DNA of 64,000 bases from Pseudomonas taeanensis MS-3 (GTDB lineage Bacteria > Pseudomonadota > Gammaproteobacteria > Pseudomonadales > Pseudomonadaceae). Shown piece after piece: positions 8,320 to 15,786 of this stretch. Position 1 is the first letter of the stretch. Every line of letters begins with the position of its first letter. The translations under genes and the position numbers were made by a program. The stretch spans positions 282,432 through 346,431 of the forward strand of contig NZ_AWSQ01000006.1 of assembly GCF_000498575.2 (NCBI RefSeq). Direction: 5' to 3'. Under the pieces are notes generated by a model that searched no databases, was not told the DNA's origin, and worked only from the letters and a program-made list of their open reading frames with translations.

Positions 8320-9921
8320 TTAGGCCTGCCACCAACGCTCGATCAGCCGCAGCCCGTCCAGCTCACCGTAGGGTGCGGTTTCAGGACCGTGAGCAACTCG
8401 CTTGGAACGCGCCGCCACCGAGTTGGCGAACAATGGGATCAAGGCGCCGCCCTCATCCCTGCACAGCTGCTGCATCTCGTTGTACATCTCACTGCGCAGC
8501 GGCTCGTTGAGCTCGCCCCGGGCGCTATTCAACAATTCATTGAAGCGCTGGTGTTCCCAGTGGGTTTCATTCCAGCTGGCGCCCTTGGCATAGCCGATGC
8601 TGAACATACGGTCGGCAGTCAGGCTGCTGTACCAAAAGGACGTGGTGAAGGGTTGCTTGTTCCACACGTTGGAGAAGAAGCCGTCGGCCGGTTCGCGCAC
8701 CACATCGATGTTGATGCCGGCTACCCTGGCCTGTTCCTTGAATAGCACGGAAGCGTCCACTGCACCGGAATAGGCCGCATCAGAAGCCTGCAAGCGCACG
8801 TTGAGAGACTCCAGGCCGGCCTTGCGCAGATAGAAGCGCGCTTTTTCTGGATCGTAGATGCGCTGCTCCAACGCAGTATTCAGGAACCGATGGCCGGGCT
8901 GGAGCGGATGGTCATTACCGACCGTGCCGTAGCCACGCAGCACCGAGCCCAGCATGGCTTCCCTGTCGATAGCGTGCTTCATCGCCATGCGAACATTGTT
9001 GTCGGCGAACTCCTTGCTGTCGCACAGCATCGGGAAGGTGTAATGCTGGGCACCCTTGGTTTCCTCGATCACCATATTTGGGTTGAGCTTGAGCAAGTTG
9101 ATGGTCTTCAGATCGACCTTGTTGATCACATCGACTTCGCCGGTAATCAGCGCATTGATCCGCGCGGCGCCATCGGAAATGCTGATCAGCTCGGCACTGT
9201 CGAAATGCGCGCGGCCCGATTTCCAGTAGCCAGGGTTACGCTCCAGGGCCATGCGCACCCCCGGTTCAAACGACTTGATTCGATAGCCGCCGGTGCCGCT
9301 ACCAGCACGCCAGTCGGCGACGCCGTCTTTGCTCGGCATGATGACCAAGTGATAGTCCGCCATCACGAAAGGGAAGTCGGCGTTGCCCGAACGCAACTCG
9401 AACACCACGCTGTTACCGTCTTTAGCCTTGACCGTGGCCACATCACCGAGCACGGTTTTTGCCGCGGAAGTCGACTTTTCACCCAGGTGGTGCTCAACCG
9501 ACGCCACTACGTCCTCGGCAGTCAGGGTCTGGCCATTATGAAACTGCACATCCTGGCGCAGCTTGAACGTCCACACGCGCGCATCCGGGGACGCCTCCCA
9601 GCTCTCTGCCAGCTCAGGGATCGCCGTGCCGTCCACCGCGATCTCCACCAGGCTGTTGTACACCGCGGAGAAGCCGACAAAGGTAAAGGTGTCACTCCAT
9701 GAGCCCGGATCCAGGGAGTCCGAGGTGCTGCCCCCGGCCAACCCCAGTCTCAGCACACCACCTGGCTTAGGCGTTCCCTCCTGCGCCCAAGCGTTCAGCG
9801 GCAGACCTAGGGAAAAAGCCGCGCCAGCCATGCCGGCCATGGCGCCCAACTTGAGGAAGTCGCGTCGCTGCAGCTGGCCATCAAACATGGTCTGAATGCT
9901 GTTATTTTTCTTATCGCTCAT
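8320..9921 (-). CDS. Periplasmic substrate-binding protein, family 5, Tat-exported
   Basis: A 533-residue solute-binding protein of the peptide/nickel/opine class (DppA/OppA fold). The N-terminus carries a twin-arginine signal: RRDFLKLG near residue 19, then a hydrophobic Ala/Gly-rich stretch ending LNAWAQEG. It is therefore exported folded through Tat. Family segments such as LAESWEASPDARVWTFKLRQ and FHNGQTLTAEDV are present. The start ATG has AGGGG 8 nt upstream. It delivers ligand to the two permeases encoded downstream. Which ligand is unknown; the neighbouring FAD oxidase hints at a compound yielding a 2-hydroxy acid. Confidence 0.93.
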   Translation of the reverse strand: MSDKKNNSIQTMFDGQLQRRDFLKLGAMAGMAGAAFSLGLPLNAWAQEGTPKPGGVLRLGLAGGSTSDSLDPGSWSDTFTFVGFSAVYNSLVEIAVDGTAIPELAESWEASPDARVWTFKLRQDVQFHNGQTLTAEDVVASVEHHLGEKSTSAAKTVLGDVATVKAKDGNSVVFELRSGNADFPFVMADYHLVIMPSKDGVADWRAGSGTGGYRIKSFEPGVRMALERNPGYWKSGRAHFDSAELISISDGAARINALITGEVDVINKVDLKTINLLKLNPNMVIEETKGAQHYTFPMLCDSKEFADNNVRMAMKHAIDREAMLGSVLRGYGTVGNDHPLQPGHRFLNTALEQRIYDPEKARFYLRKAGLESLNVRLQASDAAYSGAVDASVLFKEQARVAGINIDVVREPADGFFSNVWNKQPFTTSFWYSSLTADRMFSIGYAKGASWNETHWEHQRFNELLNSARGELNEPLRSEMYNEMQQLCRDEGGALIPLFANSVAARSKRVAHGPETAPYGELDGLRLIERWWQA

Positions 9922-10064
9922 GGCATTGCCCCTATTAACTATCGAAGAAATCGCTCGGCTTGCTCACAACGGTTTAACCGGGATGTCACACACTCAGAAT
10001 TGTTACCATCACCACAACAATAACAATTTTATAGCGCAAAACCCACGTGCATACCAATGGTTTT

Positions 10065-11447
10065 TCAGAGATCGAAAATCTTCCCCGGATTGAGTATTCC
10101 GCGGGGGTCCAAGGTGCGCTTGAGCAGGCGCATCAGATCGAGTTCGGCCGGCTGTCGGCTAATGGGCAACCAAGCCTTTTTCTCCAGGCCGATGCCATGT
10201 TCAGCGGACACCGCACCCGCGAACGCCTGCACGCAGCCATACACGACCTGCTCCACTTGCTCATGGCTCGGCCATGGTTCATGCATCCCCACCGTCAGGT
10301 GCAAATTGCCATCCGCCAGATGACCGAACACCAGAAGTCGAGCATGAGCATCCAGCTCGGCCAGGTCGCTTTGCAGTCGACCGACGAAGGCATCCATATC
10401 ACGAATGGCCAAGCTCACATCGAAGCCCTGGGTCTTGCCGAAATAGCGCTCCTCCGGCTCAGTCGCCTCACGGATCGCCCAGAGCGCCTCGCGCTCATTC
10501 AGCGACTGAGCGATCACTGCATCGGCCAGTAGATCCTCCTCGAACGCAGCTCCCAATGCCTGCTCGAAGCGCTGCCGTAAATCGGCCTCGTCACTGCCTT
10601 GCCACTCCACCAACACGTAGAAGGGCCAGGCCTCGGCAAAGGGAGAACTGTGCTCTGAGTGCGCTCCGGTATTGAGCAAGAAGAACTCGTTCCACATCAC
10701 CTCAAACGCACAGAGTGCACCATTGGCCGTGCGATCCAGATGCTTGAGTAGCGCCGTCATCTGGTCAAAGCTGCGCACCGCGATCATGGCGGTGGTTCGC
10801 GCAGTCGGTAGCTCCTCCAGTCGTAGCACCGCACGACTGATCACCCCCAGGGTGCCTTCGCTCCCGACGAATAGCTGCTTGAGGTCATAGCCCGTATTGT
10901 TCTTCAAATAGCCGGCAAGGGAGGAGATCACCGTGCCGTCTGCCAACACCGCTTCCAGGCCAAGCACCCGCTCGCGCATCATGCCGTAGCGCATAACGCT
11001 GAAACCACCGGCATTGGTTGCCAGCATTCCGCCGATGGTACAACTGCCGCGCGCCCCCAGATCCACGGGAAACAACAAGCCTGCCTCGGCGGCCCGCTCC
11101 TGAACCGTCTGCAAGATGGCGCCCGCCTCCACCGTCATGGTTCGCCCCACCTCATCTACTGCCTCGATTCGCTGCATTCGCTCCAGCGACAGCATCATAT
11201 GTTCGGCCGTGCTGGCGGTCGCCTCAGCCAGGCCTGTATTACCACCCAAGGGTATGACCGCCTGACCGGCCGCATGGCACAGGCGCAGACAAGCTGAAAG
11301 CTCAAGCGAATTTGCCGGTCGTAGTATTGCTTGAGCCTGCATAGGCTGACGATGCCAGTAGCTGCTCTGTCTGCTGCGCACCGCCTCCCCCTCTAGAACC
11401 CCCTTCTCACCCAGCGTCTCTCTCAGCGCAATCAGCAATTCAGTCAT
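10065..11447 (-). CDS. FAD-linked 2-hydroxyacid dehydrogenase/oxidase (GlcD/DLD family)
   Basis: A 460-residue flavoprotein with a PP-loop FAD-binding domain: VIPLGGNTGLAEA, then GSCTIGGMLATNAGG and GYDLKQLFVGSEGTLGVI. The C-terminal domain ends in the hallmark SAEHGIGLEKKAWLP and LDPRGILNPGKIF. Relatives oxidise D-lactate, glycolate or D-2-hydroxyglutarate, passing electrons to quinone or an electron-transfer flavoprotein. The ATG at 11447 is preferred over the adjacent GTG because GAGG lies 8 nt upstream. It is the first gene of the leftward transporter cluster, 143 bases before the binding protein, and diverges from the Rrf2 gene. The exact substrate cannot be told from sequence. Confidence 0.88.
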   Translation of the reverse strand: MTELLIALRETLGEKGVLEGEAVRSRQSSYWHRQPMQAQAILRPANSLELSACLRLCHAAGQAVIPLGGNTGLAEATASTAEHMMLSLERMQRIEAVDEVGRTMTVEAGAILQTVQERAAEAGLLFPVDLGARGSCTIGGMLATNAGGFSVMRYGMMRERVLGLEAVLADGTVISSLAGYLKNNTGYDLKQLFVGSEGTLGVISRAVLRLEELPTARTTAMIAVRSFDQMTALLKHLDRTANGALCAFEVMWNEFFLLNTGAHSEHSSPFAEAWPFYVLVEWQGSDEADLRQRFEQALGAAFEEDLLADAVIAQSLNEREALWAIREATEPEERYFGKTQGFDVSLAIRDMDAFVGRLQSDLAELDAHARLLVFGHLADGNLHLTVGMHEPWPSHEQVEQVVYGCVQAFAGAVSAEHGIGLEKKAWLPISRQPAELDLMRLLKRTLDPRGILNPGKIFDL

Positions 11448-11637
11448 CACTAGAACCTCGTCAAATACTCGGCATGACCTTTGTGAGCGTTACTCTTACA
11501 AAGCATTTACTAATTGTTACTTGGATATTAACCTTTTTTCTGTTCAGCTTGCCCGATCATGCGGCATGACCAGCTCGCTAGCTTATGAGCTGTGAGTCAC
11601 ACCGCACCGCCCCTAACTCTCGGAGCCCACCAACCCC

Positions 11638-12072
11638 ATGAGCCAGTCGACCCGACTGATCACCGCCTCCTACATTCTTTCTTTCGTCGCGGCCAACGCG
11701 CCGCAGAAGCTGCGCACCGAAACCATCGCAAAATGGGTCAAGACCCATCCGACCCGGGTACGTAACTTGGTCGCACTGATGGTCAAGGCCAACATTCTCA
11801 AGTCCTACCGTGGCGCCCGAGGAGGCCTGACTCTGGCCCGACCACCGCAGGAAATCACCCTGAGCGACGTGTACGACGCGGTACAGGAAAGCTCGCTGAT
11901 CGCCGAAAAGATCGATAACCCCTTTTCCGGGATGGAAGATCACTGCAAGGTCCATGAAGTCTTCCTCAGTCTTTTTGCCCTGATGGAAAACAACATCCGC
12001 CAGGATCTGCAGAAGATCACCGCCGATCAGCTCTTTGTCGCGTTCGACACCCCCCGCGAGGCCAGAGGCTGA
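11638..12072 (+). CDS. Rrf2-family transcriptional regulator with a single cysteine
   Basis: A 144-residue regulator with the Rrf2 winged helix-turn-helix: KLRTETIAKWVKTHPTRVRN, then ILKSYRGARGGLTLARPPQE, with the wing motif RGARGGLTLAR. IscR, NsrR and RsrR use three cysteines for an iron-sulfur cluster. Here I find only one (DHC near residue 102), so it is unlikely to bind a cluster in the usual way and more likely senses a small molecule or thiol state. It diverges from the FAD oxidase/transporter operon across 190 bases and converges on quinone-reductase copy B. Control of one or both is the simplest guess. Confidence 0.88.
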   Translation: MSQSTRLITASYILSFVAANAPQKLRTETIAKWVKTHPTRVRNLVALMVKANILKSYRGARGGLTLARPPQEITLSDVYDAVQESSLIAEKIDNPFSGMEDHCKVHEVFLSLFALMENNIRQDLQKITADQLFVAFDTPREARG

Positions 12073-12149
12073 CCCCTGCTCAGCGGAAGGCAACAGCGGG
12101 AACAATGTGAGCCAGCTGATTGGCAGCCCCCTTCCCCGATAGCCTCCGC

Positions 12150-12857
12150 TCAAGCCCGCTGCAAGGGATAAAGCCGCTCGTCGAACTGCTGCAGGCGCGG
12201 AAACGCCAGGGGTTGATCACGCTCGAGCCCGCTCAAGCGCTGCTGGTAGGCGACGAGGAACTCCTCACGCGCCGCATGGCTGATGTAGGGCACATGCCAG
12301 GCGACGAAGGGCGGCAGCACATCCATGCCGACATAGGCCAGGGTGCCGCGCAACAGCGGCCGCAGCATGTCCTCCAGCGGACCATGGATGGCGCCCTCGC
12401 CGAACATATGCTCGCGGCCGCCCAGGGTCAGACTGACCAGCACCCGCTTGCCGGCCAGGCCGCCCTGATCGTAGAAGCGCTTGCCGCCGTAGCAGACCCC
12501 GCTGACCAGTACCCGGTCGATCCAACCCTTGAGAATGGCCGGCACCGAGAACCAGTACAGCGGGAAGTTGAGGATCAGCGTGTCGGCCCACAGCAGCTTG
12601 TCCAGCTCGCTCTGGATATCCGCGGCCAGGCCGCCGTTCTTCGCCCCCAGACGCTGCTCCAGGGCATACACCAGGTAATCCGGGTCCTGCCGTTCGCTGA
12701 AGTCGGCGGCGCTGGCCACCGGGTTCCAGTTCATCGCATACAGATCGGAGACCTGCACCTGATGGCCCTGGCCCTGCAGGGTCTCCACGGCCAGATCGCG
12801 CAGGGCCGTGGTAAAGGATTGCGGCTCGGGGTGGGCGTGGACTATCAGTACCTTCAT
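12150..12857 (-). CDS. NAD(P)H dehydrogenase (quinone)-type flavoprotein, copy B
   Basis: A 235-residue flavodoxin-fold reductase, about 98% identical to copy A at 3986-4693. I set the start at the ATG at 12857, preceded by AAGGAAA; the open frame continues upstream to 13049 but reads through repeat DNA. In P. aeruginosa a homologous gene (PA4975, from memory) adjoins aruH, so this copy is probably the original member of the arginine transaminase cluster and copy A the derivative. Repeats occupy the 300 bases between it and the aldehyde dehydrogenase gene. Its role there, perhaps protecting against reactive guanidino aldehydes or quinones, is conjecture. Confidence 0.9.
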   Translation of the reverse strand: MKVLIVHAHPEPQSFTTALRDLAVETLQGQGHQVQVSDLYAMNWNPVASAADFSERQDPDYLVYALEQRLGAKNGGLAADIQSELDKLLWADTLILNFPLYWFSVPAILKGWIDRVLVSGVCYGGKRFYDQGGLAGKRVLVSLTLGGREHMFGEGAIHGPLEDMLRPLLRGTLAYVGMDVLPPFVAWHVPYISHAAREEFLVAYQQRLSGLERDQPLAFPRLQQFDERLYPLQRA

Positions 12858-12890
12858 AAAAATTTCCTTTGAACTTACAGGGCCTTTGCA

Positions 12891-12993
12891 GGGTGGGTCA
12901 GCCGCAGGCGTAACCCACCAAGCGGGTATCAGGCCAATCAGGCCGACACCGCGGGGCGTCCATGGTGGGTTACGCCGCTGCGCGGCCCACCCT
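12891..12993. repeat. Inverted-repeat element of the GTGGGTTACGCC type
   Basis: Two arms of about 30 bases (12891-12920 and 12962-12993) are imperfect reverse complements. Each pairs a GGGTGGG/CCCACCC end with GCGTAACCCACC or its complement, around a 41-base centre. No ORF lies inside. This is the form of a dispersed, non-coding palindromic repeat; a related GTAACCCAGC...GCTGGGTTAC pair occurs near 44655-44710. Confidence 0.7.
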
Positions 12994-13046
12994 AGGTTTA
13001 GGATTACCGACTCATACATTTCAAGATCTCGCGAGCTAGAGCGAGA

Positions 13047-13120
13047 CAAGGCAAAAACAGTCGTGGAAGCGGAGTTTACGAGCAGTAAATGAGCATTCCG
13101 CGGCTGTTTTTAACGCCGTA
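13047..13120. repeat. Long imperfect palindrome, probable dispersed intergenic repeat
   Basis: AAAAACAGTCGTGGAA at 13054-13069 pairs with TTCCGCGGCTGTTTTT at about 13097-13112 around an AT-richer loop. The tail CTGTTTTTAACGCCGTA reappears inverted, one base shorter, at 58078-58092, so at least two relatives exist in this window. It lies between the aldehyde dehydrogenase gene and quinone-reductase copy B and may act as an RNA hairpin that limits read-through. Confidence 0.6.
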
Positions 13121-13153
13121 TCGCCGACGCGCAGCAGATCGTTGACATAGCTC

Positions 13154-14572
13154 TCAGCACTGCACGGCCTTGATTTCGACAAATTCGGCCAACCCCTCCT
13201 CGCCCCACTCGCGGCCATTGCCCGACTGCTTGTAGCCGCCGAACGGCGCGCGGTAGTTGAAGGCCGCGCCGTTGATGAAACACTGCCCGGCGCGCAGCTG
13301 CCGCGCCAGACCCAAAGCGCGCTCTGGCGTGCCGGCCCAGACGCCACTGGACAGACCGAACGGCGAGTCGTTGGCCAGTTGCACGGCCTGCACTTCGTCG
13401 GCGTAGGGAATCAGGCAGAGCACCGGGCCGAAGATTTCTTCCTGGGCGATGCGCATGCGGTTATCCACGTCGGCGAACAGGGTCGGTAGCTGGTAGAAAC
13501 CACGCTCCAGCCCGCTGGGTACTGCGACGCCGCCACACAGCAGGCGCGCGCCTTCTTCCTCACCGATGCGGATGTAGTCGCGTACCGTGCGCAGCTGCCC
13601 GGCCGAGCACATCGGGCCGAGAAAACTCTCGGGGTCCAGCGGGTCACCCAGACGCAGGCTAGCGGTCTCGGCCACGGCCAGTTCCAGGGCTTCGGCATAA
13701 CGGCTTGCCGGCAGCAGCATGCGGGTCAGCGCGGTGCAGGTCTGCCCCGAGTTGAGCATCACGTCCTGCACGCCATAGCGCACCGCGGCGGCCAGGTCGG
13801 CGTCTTCCGCGATCAGCAGCGCCGACTTGCCACCCAGTTCCAGGCACACGCGCTTGACCGACGGCGCGGCGGCCTGAGCCACGCGCACCCCGGCACCGGT
13901 GGAGCCGGTAAAGGAGACCATGTCCACCAACGGATGCTTGGCCAGCGCCTCGCCGACCTTGGCGCCCGGCCCGCTGACCAAGTTGAACACCCCGGCCGGC
14001 AGGCCAATGGCCTCGATCATCTGCGCCAGCAGGAAGGCATGCAGCGGAGTCTCCTGGCTCGGCTTGACCACCACCGTGCAACCGGCGGCCAGGGCCGGGG
14101 CGAGCTTGCCGAGCAACTGATGCAGCGGGTAGTTCCACGGATTGATAAAGGCGCACACCCCCACCGGCTCGCGAATAACCAGGGAGTTGCCGACCTCGCG
14201 CACCTCATCCATCAGGGCGGCGAGCTCGGCATAGTGGCGCAAGCCTTCGAGCGGCCCGTCCACCTGAATCGAGCGGCACCACTGCACCGGCATCCCCAGC
14301 TCGGCAGTGATCAGCGCGGCCATCTCATCGCCACGAGCTTCGAGCTGCGCGGCCAGGGCCTGGATATAGCCGGCGCGCACGCTGGCCGGAGTCGCGGCCC
14401 AGGCCGGAAAGGCCCCGCGCGCGGCCTGTACCGCACGCTCGACGTCGCGTTCGTCGCCCAAGGGCACCTGGCCGATGGCCTGTTCGGTCGCCGGATTGAG
14501 CACCTCGGCCAGGCCGCTGCCCGCGGGCGCGACCCAGGTTCCATCGATATACAGCTGGGTGTGCTTATGCAT
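13154..14572 (-). CDS. NAD(P)-dependent aldehyde dehydrogenase, probably 4-guanidinobutyraldehyde dehydrogenase
   Basis: A 472-residue aldehyde dehydrogenase superfamily enzyme. It shows the NAD-binding FINPWNYPLHQLLGKLAPAL segment, the SFTGSTGAG loop, the general base Glu in LELGGKS and the catalytic Cys in NSGQTC, and ends with the usual PFGGYKQSGNGRE. Its start overlaps the end of aruH by 8 bases, so it is translated with the arginine transaminase enzymes. From that context the likely reaction is oxidation of 4-guanidinobutyraldehyde, the AruI product, to 4-guanidinobutyrate. In P. aeruginosa that step is attributed to KauB encoded elsewhere. Length is slightly shorter than the usual 490-500 residues. 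Substrate is inferred. Confidence 0.9.
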   Translation of the reverse strand: MHKHTQLYIDGTWVAPAGSGLAEVLNPATEQAIGQVPLGDERDVERAVQAARGAFPAWAATPASVRAGYIQALAAQLEARGDEMAALITAELGMPVQWCRSIQVDGPLEGLRHYAELAALMDEVREVGNSLVIREPVGVCAFINPWNYPLHQLLGKLAPALAAGCTVVVKPSQETPLHAFLLAQMIEAIGLPAGVFNLVSGPGAKVGEALAKHPLVDMVSFTGSTGAGVRVAQAAAPSVKRVCLELGGKSALLIAEDADLAAAVRYGVQDVMLNSGQTCTALTRMLLPASRYAEALELAVAETASLRLGDPLDPESFLGPMCSAGQLRTVRDYIRIGEEEGARLLCGGVAVPSGLERGFYQLPTLFADVDNRMRIAQEEIFGPVLCLIPYADEVQAVQLANDSPFGLSSGVWAGTPERALGLARQLRAGQCFINGAAFNYRAPFGGYKQSGNGREWGEEGLAEFVEIKAVQC

Positions 14573-15767
14573 GGCAGGTTTCCTCGAGCCGTTCCTCGAT
14601 CAGCTCGGCGGCGCAGCGGGCGATGCGCCGGCAGGCGTCTTCCAGCGGCCCGCTGCCGAGCACCAGGCCCAGGCGGATATGCCCGGCGGCACTGGGGCCG
14701 AAGGCTTCGCCGGCCAGCACCGAAACGCCATGCCGGTCGAGCAGGCGGTCGGCGAACGCCTGGGCGGACAGCCCGGTGGCGCGGATATCGACCATCACGA
14801 ACATTCCGCCGTCGGGCTTCAGGGCGCGCAGCCCAGGTCTGTCGGCGAGACAGGCGCAGACCAGATCGCGGCGCTGCCGATAGGCTTCACGCATCGCCTC
14901 CAGCTCCGGCATTTTCGCCTCCAGGGCGACACAGGCGGCGTCCTGGATGAAGTCCGGCGAGCCGTACAGCATGCACAGCGCCAGGTTACCCAGGTGTTCG
15001 GCCAGCGCCGGCGGCGCCACCACCCAGCCGACCCGCCAGCCGGTCATGGCGTGGGACTTCGACAGACTGTTGAGGGTTGCGGTGCGCTCGGCCATGCCCG
15101 GCAGGCTGGCCGGGCTGACGTGCTCGCCCTCGTACAGCAACTCGCTGTAGACCTCATCGGAGATCAGCCACAGATCATGGCCGATACACAGTTCGGCCAG
15201 GGCCTCCCAGGTGGAACGCGGCAAGCTGGCGCCGGACGGGTTGTGCGGACTGTTCAGCACCAGGGCGCGGGTGCGCGGGGTGATGGCCGCGGCGACATCC
15301 TCGGCCTGCACCCGGAAGCCGTGCTCGGGGCGCACCGGCAAGGGAATCACCTTGGCCCCGCAGGCGCCGAACACCGCCTCGTAGGTCACGTACATGGGCT
15401 CGGCGACTATCACTTCATCGCCGGGTTCGAGCACGCACTGGGCCACGCAGAACAGCGCGCACTGGCCGCCGGCCAACACCACCACCTGATCGGCCGCGAC
15501 CGTTTGACCGCTGCGCATACGATGGCGCTTGGCGATGCTCTCGCGCAGCGCACGCTTGCCGGTGACCTCGGTGTAGTGGGTATTACCGGACAACAGGCTG
15601 TCGATGGCGGCCTGTACGATCGGCTGCGGGGTGTCGAAATCCGGGTCACCTACCGACAGCAGCAGCACGTCCTCGCCGCGCTCCTGGCGGGCCAGGGCGC
15701 GGTAGTGAATGTCCCAGGCGGCGGCGCCGTCACCGGCGATACGTTGGGTCAGGGTGGAAAAACGCAT
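14565..15767 (-). CDS. aruH: Arginine:pyruvate transaminase AruH
   Basis: Fold-type I PLP aminotransferase of 400 residues that would transfer the alpha-amino group of L-arginine to pyruvate, giving 2-ketoarginine and alanine. The sequence closely follows P. aeruginosa AruH as I remember it: TQRIAGDGAAAWDIHYRALA near the start, LNSPHNPSGASLPR, SDEVYSELLYEGEHVSPASL, and the PLP-lysine region SLSKSHAMTGWRVGW. The ATG at 15767 follows GGAG by 6 nt; the ATG at 15773 is too close. It lies between aruI (20 bases upstream) and the aldehyde dehydrogenase (overlapping). Assignment is strong because of the AruI neighbour. Confidence 0.93.
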   Translation of the reverse strand: MRFSTLTQRIAGDGAAAWDIHYRALARQERGEDVLLLSVGDPDFDTPQPIVQAAIDSLLSGNTHYTEVTGKRALRESIAKRHRMRSGQTVAADQVVVLAGGQCALFCVAQCVLEPGDEVIVAEPMYVTYEAVFGACGAKVIPLPVRPEHGFRVQAEDVAAAITPRTRALVLNSPHNPSGASLPRSTWEALAELCIGHDLWLISDEVYSELLYEGEHVSPASLPGMAERTATLNSLSKSHAMTGWRVGWVVAPPALAEHLGNLALCMLYGSPDFIQDAACVALEAKMPELEAMREAYRQRRDLVCACLADRPGLRALKPDGGMFVMVDIRATGLSAQAFADRLLDRHGVSVLAGEAFGPSAAGHIRLGLVLGSGPLEDACRRIARCAAELIEERLEETCHA

Positions 15768-15786
15768 GGACATCTCCTTGCCCGCC

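Noticed and set aside
12858..13049. 64-residue N-terminal extension of quinone-reductase copy B
   Set aside because: It reads through the inverted-repeat element, has no counterpart in copy A, and the ATG at 12857 has its own ribosome site.
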